From: Christensenella sp.
GTDB taxonomy: Bacteria > Bacillota > Clostridia > Christensenellales > Maliibacteriaceae
Assembly (NCBI GenBank): GCA_019420085.1
Contig: JAHZHV010000017.1
Coordinates: 1 to 6,118 of the forward strand
Direction: 5' to 3'
DNA: 6,118 nucleotides
The translations under genes and the position numbers were made by a program. Positions 1 to 6,039 of the stretch are shown here, piece by piece. The first letter of the stretch is position 1, and the number at the start of each line of letters is the position of its first letter. A model generated the notes under the pieces. That model was not told the DNA's origin. It worked only from the letters and a program-made list of their open reading frames with translations, and searched no databases.

Positions 1-972
1 CTCGCCGCCGTCGTAGAGGATTTTGCCCTCGCCGTCGGTGACGATGTTGATGGAGAACGTACCGGTATCCATCGGCGCAAATTCGCCGGTCAGCTCATAG
101 CGCACGCCGCCGAAGAAAGGCGTCTGATCCGAACCGATCAGGTACACTTCCTTGCCGTTTTCGGTTTCGCGCAGGATTTTGGGCTCGACCTTCCAGCGAC
201 GCAGGTTTTCCTCATAGCTGCATCCGTCGTAGTGGTACGTGCCAAGTTCGCGTTCTTTCCACTCCTCGGGGCCGCCGGGATAGTCGGGGTTTTTCACCAC
301 GCCGACGGTGAAGTCGGAGGGCTCCTGAATCTCGATCATGAAGCAGCCGGTGCCCACGGCGTGGACAAGGCCGCTTTGCACGAAGTACATCTCGCCCGGC
401 TGCGGATAGATCTTGTGGCACCAGTTCTCCATCGCGGGCACGTCCTCTTTGTCATAGAGGTCGTCGTAGATTTCGCGCGTGATACCTTCCTTAAAGCCAA
501 GCAGCAGATAGGGTTTCACGGGCGAATCCTCGCGCAGGGAGATGATGTACCAGCACTCGGTTTTGCCGAAGTCGGCGTGATTGAAATACGGCGTGTTCTT
601 GGCGCGCTCGCGCGTGGGATGCGCCTGCAGGCGAAGCTGCTTTTCGGCGTCCAGGAGCTTGACCAGCAAATTGGAGTTGTTGCCATATTTTTTGGCATGC
701 TCCGCGCCAAGGACGTGCGCGGGATCCATGTCGATGAGCTCCTGCACATAGATCACGGAGCCGTCGGGCATGTTGACCTTTGCCATGCCCTCGTTTTTAT
801 CCTCCAGCTGCGCGGCGTTGATGACGCGCGCGCAGGAGCCGACCCACGCCTCGGGACGGCCGTCGTCGGCGCCGGGATAGATGCCGCGGAAGCGGTCAAT
901 CTCGCGGCCGCCGGGATAACGGACAAGTTTGTTCCAGACAAGTTTAAGCGGTTGCTCATAATACGCTGCCAT
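1..972 (-). CDS. manA: Class I mannose-6-phosphate isomerase-like protein (partial, 3' end beyond window)
   Basis: Cupin-fold zinc enzyme predicted to interconvert mannose 6-phosphate and fructose 6-phosphate in the cytoplasm. Translated from ATG at 972-970, the strand stays open for 324 codons to the left edge, so the C-terminus is missing. Visible family marks are PEAWVGS (residues 40-46), the first metal-ligand motif LQAHP with Gln116 and His118, GKTE with Glu139, and FVQSGLVHAVG with His204, followed by IEIQEPSDFT. These four residues match the zinc ligands of class I (type I) phosphomannose isomerases. The N-terminal layout resembles the divergent Bacillota form rather than the E. coli enzyme. 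The start is supported by GGAGG (plus-strand 982-986) nine bases upstream and by a promoter at 1008-1035. It is transcribed away from the sugar-acid-kinase operon. The family call is solid; true substrate specificity (mannose or another sugar phosphate) cannot be read from this fragment. Confidence 0.88.
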   Translation of the reverse strand, partial: MAAYYEQPLKLVWNKLVRYPGGREIDRFRGIYPGADDGRPEAWVGSCARVINAAQLEDKNEGMAKVNMPDGSVIYVQELIDMDPAHVLGAEHAKKYGNNSNLLVKLLDAEKQLRLQAHPTRERAKNTPYFNHADFGKTECWYIISLREDSPVKPYLLLGFKEGITREIYDDLYDKEDVPAMENWCHKIYPQPGEMYFVQSGLVHAVGTGCFMIEIQEPSDFTVGVVKNPDYPGGPEEWKERELGTYHYDGCSYEENLRRWKVEPKILRETENGKEVYLIGSDQTPFFGGVRYELTGEFAPMDTGTFSINIVTDGEGKILYDGGE

Positions 973-981
973 AAAAGATAG

Positions 982-986
982 CCTCC
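982..986 (-). promoter_or_regulatory. Ribosome binding site of the isomerase gene
   Basis: Minus-strand GGAGG, nine bases before the ATG at 972-970. It decides the start codon of the partial isomerase gene. Confidence 0.8.
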
Positions 987-1007
987 GTACAAAAAATTGG
1001 TACAAAC

Positions 1008-1035
1008 ATTATAGCACAAAACGATTGCCTGTACA
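1008..1035 (-). promoter_or_regulatory. Promoter of the mannose-6-phosphate isomerase gene (extended -10)
   Basis: Read on the minus strand there is a perfect TATAAT (plus coordinates 1008-1013) preceded by TGC, giving the extended -10 form TGCTATAAT. A TGTACA hexamer (1030-1035) lies 16 bases upstream and matches the TTGACA -35 consensus at 4 of 6 positions. Transcription would start near 1001, leaving a leader of about 28 bases before the ATG at 972. This is a sigma-70/SigA-type call from consensus only. Confidence 0.75.
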
Positions 1036-1086
1036 CCACGCCCCCGCGAAAAATCCGGCGGATGGCGGCAGCGGATGCGCATGCGG

Positions 1087-1115
1087 TTGAAGCGGACGCG
1101 CGAATGGAGTATACT
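1087..1115 (+). promoter_or_regulatory. Promoter of the PHP / sugar-acid kinase / racemase-like operon
   Basis: TTGAAG at 1087-1092 and TATACT at 1110-1115 are separated by exactly 17 bases, the optimal SigA spacing; each hexamer is close to consensus (4/6 and 5/6). A start near 1122 would give a leader of about 50 bases to the GTG at 1172. It lies back to back with the leftward promoter, about 50 bp between the two -35 boxes, so a shared regulator could bind between them. No known operator was recognised. Confidence 0.65.
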
Positions 1116-1156
1116 GAACGTAAAGACAATGCGTGACAACGACACTTTCTTTTTTT

Positions 1157-1162
1157 GGAGGA
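1157..1162 (+). promoter_or_regulatory. Ribosome binding site that fixes the start of the PHP-domain gene
   Basis: GGAGGA lies nine bases before GTG at 1172-1174. The same frame has an earlier GTG at 1133, but choosing it would put this site inside the coding sequence, leave the earlier GTG with no visible binding site, and add 13 residues before the conserved N-terminal motif. The start at 1172 is therefore preferred. Confidence 0.8.
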
Positions 1163-1171
1163 ATCGGACAA

Positions 1172-2185
1172 GTGGAGACGCAACTTGCGCAATACCCCTT
1201 TGACCTGCACTGCCACAGCGTCCGCTCCGACGGGGCGGATACCTATGAACAGCTGTGCGCCGTGGCGCGTGCGCGCGGCGTGTACGCATTCGCCGTGGCG
1301 GATCACGACGTGCCTGCGGATCTTACGCCGCAGGGCGAGGATTTGGTATCATTCGGCAGAAAGCGCGGCGCGTACATCGTGCCGGGCATTGAATTTTCCT
1401 GCGATACGCTCGTGCCGGACGTGCACATCATCGGCCTTGGATGCGACTTTTCCCTGCCGGTGTTTGCGCGCTTCGGGCAGGAGATGGCGCGCTCCAAGGC
1501 GGCCGGCTACCGGCGCCTTGTCGGACTTCTTGCCCAGGACGGCATGCCGATCAGCTGGGAGGATGTCCTGCATCAAAACGGGACGGTCATCGACGAAATG
1601 GCGCTGCAGGGCAAGCATGTGTTCAACGCCATCGCCGCCTGCGGCGGCGCGCCGGACTGGAGCGCGGCAAAGAAGATGATTCAGACCACGCCGCGCTATG
1701 CGGCCGTCAAGCGGGAGAAGATCGACCCGCGCGCGGCGATCGACATGATCCGCCAAAGCGGCGGCTTTTCGATTCTGGCGCATCCGCATCTTATCATGAG
1801 CAGGCCGCGCGACATGTCGCGAAGCGCGTATATCGACCGGCTCATCGACGCGGGCCTGCAGGGGATTGAAGCGGCCTATCCGTACGACAAGACCAGCTAC
1901 CGCGGTATGCGCACGCCGCTGCAGATTGAACAGATGGTGCGCGAAGATTACGGCGGCCGCCTCTTTTTAAGCGGCGGTTCGGACTACCACAACGACGCAA
2001 AAAGCGGCGCGGCGCATCCGCGCCTGATGGGCGAAAAGGGTCTTTTTGCCTGCGAGATCGAAAAAAACGAACAGGTCGCCGCCATCCTCGAACGCTGGGC
2101 GCCCGGCGCGCTGGCGCAGGCGCAGAACAACGATGCATGCCGCCCATGCGATCCGTCAATGAAACCAAAGAAAGAAGAGGAATAA
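1172..2185 (+). CDS. PHP-domain metal-dependent phosphoesterase
   Basis: A 337-residue PHP (polymerase and histidinol phosphatase) domain protein, predicted to be a cytoplasmic phosphohydrolase with a two- or three-metal centre. Numbered from GTG 1172, the ligand set looks complete: DLHCHS (His13, His15) with SDG (Asp20), ADHD (His45, Asp46), PGIEFS (Glu74), HIIGLG (His85), ILAHPH (His204), IEAAYP (Glu233) and GGSDYHND (Asp271, His273). This order matches the YciV/TrpH/RNase AM and nucleoside 3',5'-bisphosphate phosphatase branch. The last 15 or so residues are a charged lysine/glutamate tail. It is the first gene of an operon: stop at 2183-2185, next ATG at 2190, only four bases between. Substrate is uncertain. 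Relatives cleave nucleoside 3',5'-bisphosphates or short RNA 5' ends, while the kinase next door makes an acid-sugar phosphate the alternative candidate. The family call is firm and the function open. Confidence 0.88.
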   Translation: METQLAQYPFDLHCHSVRSDGADTYEQLCAVARARGVYAFAVADHDVPADLTPQGEDLVSFGRKRGAYIVPGIEFSCDTLVPDVHIIGLGCDFSLPVFARFGQEMARSKAAGYRRLVGLLAQDGMPISWEDVLHQNGTVIDEMALQGKHVFNAIAACGGAPDWSAAKKMIQTTPRYAAVKREKIDPRAAIDMIRQSGGFSILAHPHLIMSRPRDMSRSAYIDRLIDAGLQGIEAAYPYDKTSYRGMRTPLQIEQMVREDYGGRLFLSGGSDYHNDAKSGAAHPRLMGEKGLFACEIEKNEQVAAILERWAPGALAQAQNNDACRPCDPSMKPKKEEE

Positions 2186-2189
2186 CACC

Positions 2190-3632
2190 ATGCAAAAGGT
2201 ATTGAAACAGACGCTTTTTTCCACGCTTGATCCGGTATACCGGATTGAGGACTTTTACAGGCGCGGATATCCGCTTTCGTGCAAGATGGTCGTGCTGGAT
2301 GACGACCCCACGGGCGTGCAGACGGTGCATGACGTCAGCGTCTACACCGACTGGTCCGTCCAAAGCCTGTGCGACGGGCTGCGCGAGGACGGGCATATCT
2401 TCTTTGTCCTGACCAATTCGCGCGGCGTTTCGGCGGCACAGTCGCGTGCGATGCACGAGCAGATCGTCGCAAACCTTGCCGAGGCTTCGCGGCGCACGGG
2501 CGTGGACTTTACGATTTTAAGCCGGAGCGATTCGACGCTGCGCGGGCATTATCCGCTGGAGACGGCGACGTTGCGTCAGGGGCTGCTCGACGCCGGATTC
2601 GGCGACGTCGACGGCGAGATCATCGCGCCGTTTTTCCCCGAGGGCGGGCGCTATACGGTGGGCGACGTGCACTATGTGCAGGAGGGCGATTATCTTGTGC
2701 CCGCCGGCATGACGGAATTTGCGCGCGATACGACGTTCGGCTACACGTCGAGCAATCTTGTAGACTGGGTGCGTGAGAAAAACCCGTCGCTTCCTGCCGG
2801 GGCGCGGATTCACTCGATTCCCGTCGAGATGCTGCGAAAGGGCGACGTGCAGGGCGTCTGCCAGCGGCTCATGCAGGCGCGCGATTTTGAAAAGATCATC
2901 GTCAACAGCGCCGATTACGCGGACATGGAGGTCTTTGTCTCGGGGCTCTACCTTGCCATGCAGGCCGGAAAGCGCTTTTTGTTCCGCGTCGCGGCGGGAC
3001 TGGTGCGCGTGATGGCAAACATCGCCCCGCAGCCGCTGCTTGCCGGCGCACAGCTTGCAACCGGCGCGGATGTGGGCGGCCTGGTCGTCGTTGGGTCGCA
3101 TGTGAAAAAGACGACGCAGCAGCTGGAGCGCCTGCTGGCGCTTGCGGACGTTGCGCCGACGGAATTTGACGTCACGCGTCTGGACGATGCCGACGCGCAG
3201 GCGTATATTGGCCGGACGACGCAAAAGGTGCGGTCGGATATCCTCTCGGGCAGGACGGCGGTGCTGTACACCTCCCGGCGCGTCGTGCGCCGGACCGCGG
3301 ATAACAGCGAGGAAAACCTGCGCTTTTCCCTCGGCGTCTCCGCCGCGCTGGTGCAGATTGTGCAGGACATCGGCGTCATGCCCGCCTTCATTGTGGCAAA
3401 GGGCGGCATTACTTCAAGCGACATCGGCGTCAAGGCCTTAAAGGCGCGCCGCGCGCTTGTCCTGGGTCAGATTCTGCCGGGCATTCCGGTCTGGAAGCTG
3501 GGGCCGGAAAGCCGCTATCCGGGCGTGTGCTACGTCGTCTTCCCCGGCAACGTCGGGAACGAATCGGCGCTTGCGGATGTCGTTTCCGCCGCGCAGCGCA
3601 GGTCGCAGGTTCCCATTTTGGAAGAACAATAA
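2190..3632 (+). CDS. Four-carbon acid sugar kinase family protein (former DUF1537)
   Basis: Predicted ATP-dependent kinase of C4 sugar acids (D-threonate, L-threonate, D-erythronate or 3-oxo-tetronate in characterised members), acting in the cytoplasm. The 480 residues show the N-terminal substrate domain with VLDDDPTG (35-42), TNSRG (75-79), SRSDSTLRGHYPLE (111-124) and a PFFPEGGRYT stretch (147-156). The C-terminal nucleotide-binding domain has VVGSHV (300-305), AKGGITSSD (403-411) and PGNVG (452-456). Members are often about 390-430 residues; here about 35 residues precede the first motif and the middle is longer. ATG at 2190 is preceded by AGAGG (2176-2180) at nine bases and follows the PHP gene by four bases, so the two are probably translationally coupled. 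The usual partners of known tetronate pathways (PdxA-like or LtnD dehydrogenase, class II aldolase, OtnI isomerase) are absent from the window. The family assignment is strong; the exact substrate is unknown. Confidence 0.9.
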   Translation: MQKVLKQTLFSTLDPVYRIEDFYRRGYPLSCKMVVLDDDPTGVQTVHDVSVYTDWSVQSLCDGLREDGHIFFVLTNSRGVSAAQSRAMHEQIVANLAEASRRTGVDFTILSRSDSTLRGHYPLETATLRQGLLDAGFGDVDGEIIAPFFPEGGRYTVGDVHYVQEGDYLVPAGMTEFARDTTFGYTSSNLVDWVREKNPSLPAGARIHSIPVEMLRKGDVQGVCQRLMQARDFEKIIVNSADYADMEVFVSGLYLAMQAGKRFLFRVAAGLVRVMANIAPQPLLAGAQLATGADVGGLVVVGSHVKKTTQQLERLLALADVAPTEFDVTRLDDADAQAYIGRTTQKVRSDILSGRTAVLYTSRRVVRRTADNSEENLRFSLGVSAALVQIVQDIGVMPAFIVAKGGITSSDIGVKALKARRALVLGQILPGIPVWKLGPESRYPGVCYVVFPGNVGNESALADVVSAAQRRSQVPILEEQ

Positions 3633-3668
3633 AAAGACAGACAGGAACGAAGAAGGAGAAAAGCAGTC

Positions 3669-4334
3669 ATGGCAGAAAAACGGATTATGATTCTTGGCAC
3701 CAGCACGTCCAATCATCAGGATTTAAAGGATATGATACGAAAACTGGATCCCTCCATCCGCGTCAATCTTCTGACAGAGGATTCCCTGATTCAGGATGTG
3801 CTGGCAAACGGCGGCCCCACGCCGGCGATTATCCGGCGCATGTGCGCCTACGCGGCGCTTGCGCAGGACGCGGGCGCGGACCTGATTATCAATCAGTGCT
3901 CTTCCGTCAGCGAGGTAGCGGATATCTATGAAAAGACGCTGGATATTCCCGTGCTGAAGATTGACCAGCCCATGGCCGAAAAGGCCGTGTCGATGGGCGA
4001 AAAAATCGCGCTTGTTACGACGAATACGACGACCGTCGGACCTTCCCGGCGGCTTCTGGAACGCTGCGCCGCGGCTGCGGGCAAGACGATCGAGGTTAAG
4101 GAATGCGTCGTCGACGGCGCGATGGAGATGCTCTTTCGCGGCGATACCAAGGGGCATAACGACCTTCTGCGCGCCATGATCGAAGCCCAGGACGGAACAT
4201 GCGACGTCATCGTCCTTGCGCAGGGCAGCATGATCGCGATCATGCCCGAGATCACGCATGTCAAGACGCCCGTTCTGACAAGCATTCCCCTGGGCGTGCA
4301 GCGCGCCGTGGAGATGATACACAATATGGATTAA
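3669..4334 (+). CDS. Asp/Glu racemase-superfamily protein lacking the second catalytic cysteine
   Basis: A 221-residue protein of the aspartate/glutamate/hydantoin racemase fold, a cytoplasmic family that moves protons or breaks bonds next to a carboxylate with a pair of cysteines. Visible motifs are an N-terminal strand IMILGTSTSN (6-15), IINQCSSVSEV (73-83) carrying the first-domain cysteine Cys77, a second Rossmann-like half starting KIALVTTNTTT (112-122), and VIVLAQGSM (180-188). In classical two-cysteine members the second motif reads like LGCT, but here LAQGSM stands in its place, so the second acid/base cysteine is missing. Cys133, Cys146 and Cys178 exist but are not in the motif. Start ATG 3669 has AAGGAG (3653-3658) ten bases upstream. 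It sits 36 bases after the kinase gene and before the operon terminator. A standard racemase reaction is therefore doubtful. It could be a decarboxylase, isomerase or lyase, or a one-cysteine epimerase acting on the kinase substrate. Confidence 0.8.
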   Translation: MAEKRIMILGTSTSNHQDLKDMIRKLDPSIRVNLLTEDSLIQDVLANGGPTPAIIRRMCAYAALAQDAGADLIINQCSSVSEVADIYEKTLDIPVLKIDQPMAEKAVSMGEKIALVTTNTTTVGPSRRLLERCAAAAGKTIEVKECVVDGAMEMLFRGDTKGHNDLLRAMIEAQDGTCDVIVLAQGSMIAIMPEITHVKTPVLTSIPLGVQRAVEMIHNMD

Positions 4335-4361
4335 GGGACTCTTTTTTTCTGATCCCGTACG

Positions 4362-4398
4362 CGGACGCCGCAAGCAGTTTTGCAGCGTCCGTTTTTTT
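4362..4398 (+). terminator. Rho-independent terminator of the three-gene operon
   Basis: CGGACGC (4362-4368) pairs perfectly with GCGTCCG (4385-4391). After one C/A mismatch the stem continues GCAA (4370-4373) with TTGC (4380-4383), closing on a six-base loop. A run of seven T follows at 4392-4398. It lies 28 bases after the stop codon of the racemase-like gene and separates the operon from the FemX-type gene. Confidence 0.92.
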
Positions 4399-4524
4399 CT
4401 TATGCAAATCATAACAAATCGATAAGAAACAAGACACAACTTTGCAAGACGTTCTGTACAAATGCGAAACGACCGCGCGGTATCGTAGGTATATCAAAAA
4501 CAATGCGAAAGGTCGTTTGGATCG
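4399..4524 (+). other. Upstream region of the FemX-type gene, no clear promoter
   Basis: About 125 bp, more AT-rich than the flanking genes, between the operon terminator and the ATG at 4525. It must hold the promoter of the next gene because the terminator is strong. TTGCAA (4442-4447) could be a -35 box, but no good -10 lies 16-18 bases on; TATATC (4490-4495) has no -35 partner. I do not call a promoter here. Confidence 0.4.
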
Positions 4525-5643
4525 ATGGAATACGAAATCATCCGCTGCGATGCGGACGGCGCGTTCGACGCGTTTGTCCTGCATCATCCAAAGGGACATA
4601 TCCTGCAGACCTTCGCCTGGTCGCGCGTCAAGACCGCGTGGCAGGCCTGGGGCGTCGTCGTGCGGCGAGAGGGGCGCATCTGCGGCACGATGCTGCTGCT
4701 TGCCCGGCGCGTGCCGGGGGTTGGCGCCTGCATGCTCTATGCGCCGCGCGGACCGGTGTGCATGCTGTCGGATGCGCCGGCGCTGGAAGCGCTGCTAAGC
4801 GGCGCGCGCGAAGTTGCCGCGCGTACGCATGCGTACGTATTGCGCATGGACCCCGACGTGCCGGCGCAGGACGCGGCGTTCCGCGGGGAAATGGCGCGTC
4901 TTGGCGCGGTGCTGCTGCCGGATGCGGGCAATCTGGAACACATTCAGGCACAACATGTCATGCGCATCGCGCTGACCGGACGCACGCCCGAGGAAGTCTT
5001 TGCCGCCTTTCGGCCCAAGACGCGCTACAACGTGCGCGTGGCGATGCGCCACGGCGTGACGGTGCGTGCCGTCGACGAGACGTATCTGGATGATTTTTGT
5101 GCGCTCATGCAGCAGACGGGCCTGCGCGACGGCTTCGCCGTGCGAAAGCGCGCGTATTTTGAAGCCGTGCTGCGCAATCTGGAAAAACAGGCGCAGCTTT
5201 ACATGGCGTTTGCTCCCGACGGTACGCCGCTTGCCGGCGCAATCGCGGCCTGGGGCGGCGGCAAGATGCTGTATCTGTACGGCGCTTCCGCAAACCGGCA
5301 GCGCGCGCTGATGCCGACGTATCTTTTGCAGTGGCATATGATCTGCGAGGCGATGGCGCGCGGCTGCGCCGTGTACGACCTGCGCGGCGTGCCGCTTGAC
5401 CCGCAGCACAGTCCCATTGCGGGGCTGTACCGTTTCAAAAGCGGCTTCGGCGGCCAGCGCGTGGATTTTGTCGGCGAGTATCATGTGATCTACCGTCCCG
5501 TGCTGTACCGCGCTCTGGAGCGTCTGCTGCCCGTTGCCCGCCGCGCTTTTGGCGCCGTGGCAAAGACGCGCGCGCGCCTTGCGCGGCAGAACGAACCCGA
5601 CGCGGCGCAGGACGTATCCGCGCCGCATCCGAAATACGTCTAA
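4525..5643 (+). CDS. FemABX-family peptidoglycan peptidyltransferase (FemX-like)
   Basis: Predicted aminoacyl-tRNA-dependent transferase that adds an amino acid to the stem peptide of a lipid-linked peptidoglycan precursor at the inner face of the membrane, making the interpeptide bridge. The 372 residues form two GNAT-like halves (about 1-145 and 150-340). Family motifs are LQTFAWSRVK (27-36), KTRYNVRVA (165-173), LYLYGAS (249-255), VYDLRGVP (283-290) and the hallmark GLYRFKSGFGG (300-310), followed by EYHVIYRPVLY. No long coiled-coil insert is seen, so it is nearer FemX/FmhB-like single-addition enzymes than FemA/FemB with their helical arm. There is no signal peptide or membrane segment; the C-terminal 30 residues are basic and proline-rich. 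ATG 4525 is the only ATG before an in-frame TAG at 4486. Its ribosome site is weak (AAAGG at 4508-4512, 12 bases away). It appears monocistronic. Some family members act on proteins or other acceptors, so the acceptor is not certain. Confidence 0.9.
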   Translation: MEYEIIRCDADGAFDAFVLHHPKGHILQTFAWSRVKTAWQAWGVVVRREGRICGTMLLLARRVPGVGACMLYAPRGPVCMLSDAPALEALLSGAREVAARTHAYVLRMDPDVPAQDAAFRGEMARLGAVLLPDAGNLEHIQAQHVMRIALTGRTPEEVFAAFRPKTRYNVRVAMRHGVTVRAVDETYLDDFCALMQQTGLRDGFAVRKRAYFEAVLRNLEKQAQLYMAFAPDGTPLAGAIAAWGGGKMLYLYGASANRQRALMPTYLLQWHMICEAMARGCAVYDLRGVPLDPQHSPIAGLYRFKSGFGGQRVDFVGEYHVIYRPVLYRALERLLPVARRAFGAVAKTRARLARQNEPDAAQDVSAPHPKYV

Positions 5644-5651
5644 GCGGCGCA
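5638..5651 (+). repeat. 14-bp block, copy 1 (spans the FemX-type stop codon)
   Basis: GTCTAAGCGGCGCA is identical to 6035-6048. In this copy it contains the last codon and the TAA stop of the FemX-type gene. It lies 33 bases before the 55-bp repeat copy 1. Confidence 0.7.
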
Positions 5652-5668
5652 GGCATACAGGGCGCCGC
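5644..5668 (+). other. GC-rich hairpin immediately after the FemX-type stop codon
   Basis: GCGGCGC (5644-5650) pairs perfectly with GCGCCGC (5662-5668) around an 11-base loop. No T-run follows, so it is not a standard intrinsic terminator; it may protect the 3' end of the message. The left arm belongs to a block repeated at 6035-6048, but the right arm is not repeated there. Confidence 0.5.
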
Positions 5669-5684
5669 ACAGCTCGCCATAAAA

Positions 5685-5739
5685 CCGGATCGGACGCATG
5701 ATGGGAAAAAGGCATGGCGGCTTTTTATAGGGTGGCAAA
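5685..5739 (+). repeat. 55-bp direct repeat, copy 1
   Basis: Begins CCGGATCGGACGCATG and ends TATAGGGTGGCAAA. It is identical, base for base, to 6064-6118, 379 bp downstream. Within it AAAAAG (5706-5711) can pair with CTTTTT (5721-5726), giving a weak terminator-like hairpin. It is followed directly by an AAGGAG ribosome-site-like motif. Confidence 0.9.
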
Positions 5740-5754
5740 AAGGAGAAGCGTTCG

Positions 5755-5877
5755 GTGCGTGTAAGGAAAAGAAGGGACCTTTCCCCAAAAAACGCCGGTG
5801 TCTTTTTTGGACAGACAGAACGCGCCCCGACTACAGGAGGGGGGGAACTTTTCTTCCTGCGGCCGGGGCGCGTTTGA
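5755..5877 (+). CDS. Possible 40-residue small ORF (doubtful)
   Basis: A GTG at 5755 has AAGGAG (5740-5745) exactly nine bases upstream and runs 40 codons to TGA at 5875-5877. The product would be arginine-rich at its start (about VRVRKRRDL) with an FFGQ middle and a GGGELFFLRPGR end. I recognise no family. Two hairpins lie within the frame and the stop falls right at the end of the second, so it may be a chance frame over RNA structure, or a leader peptide. Only the ribosome-site spacing argues for translation. Confidence 0.2.
   Translation: MRVRKRRDLSPKNAGVFFGQTERAPTTGGGELFFLRPGRV
5785..5810. terminator. A/T-flanked hairpin, possible bidirectional terminator
   Basis: CCAAAAAA (5785-5792) pairs with TTTTTTGG (5803-5810) around a CGCCGGTGTC centre that can add C-G and G-T pairs. 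The T6 arm on each strand makes it a plausible weak terminator in both directions, for example for the FemX-type message, whose stop is 142 bases upstream. The stem core is short, so confidence is moderate. Confidence 0.45.
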
Positions 5878-5880
5878 TTT
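5819..5880 (+). terminator. Long two-part hairpin with a broken T-tract, likely terminator
   Basis: AACGCGCCCCG (5819-5829) pairs perfectly with CGGGGCGCGTT (5864-5874), 11 bp. An inner arm, CAGGAGG (5834-5840) with CTTCCTG (5853-5859), adds about seven more pairs including one G-T. TTTGATTT follows, then CTTTTT, an interrupted T-tract. This is the strongest fold downstream of the FemX-type gene and could terminate it, or act as a structured regulatory RNA element. Confidence 0.6.
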
Positions 5881-6020
5881 GCTTTTTCTGCGATGGGGTG
5901 GTAAATGCTGTCATCCCTTGATGGGGCGCGGTGGGGCAGAACGGGCTTGAAACGTATCGAAGCGGCATGACGGAGCAGCGTGGGCTAAAAAAGCTGGCGA
6001 GGTGATGCGGCTGGACAGAG

Positions 6021-6039
6021 TAGACATAAAAGATGTCTA
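6021..6039. repeat. Perfect 7-bp inverted repeat
   Basis: TAGACAT (6021-6027) and ATGTCTA (6033-6039) flank AAAAG. The size suits a dimeric repressor operator or a small hairpin without a T-run. It overlaps the second 14-bp block. Confidence 0.55.

Noticed and set aside
232..981. Plus-strand 249-codon open frame opposite the isomerase gene
   Set aside because: It is antisense to a protein with intact zinc-ligand motifs, and its own translation shows no family features. Long shadow frames are normal in GC-rich DNA.
1133..1171. Earlier in-frame GTG start for the PHP-domain gene
   Set aside because: It has no ribosome site and would place the GGAGGA at 1157 inside the gene; the GTG at 1172 has ideal spacing.
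4335..4356. GGGA...TCCC pairing around a T-run directly after the racemase-like gene
   Set aside because: The T-run lies in the loop and not after the stem, so it does not make a terminator; the real one is at 4362-4398.
4795..5715. Minus-strand 306-codon open frame opposite the FemX-type gene
   Set aside because: The plus strand carries the complete FemABX motif series; the minus translation is histidine/arginine-rich noise and no promoter or ribosome site supports it.
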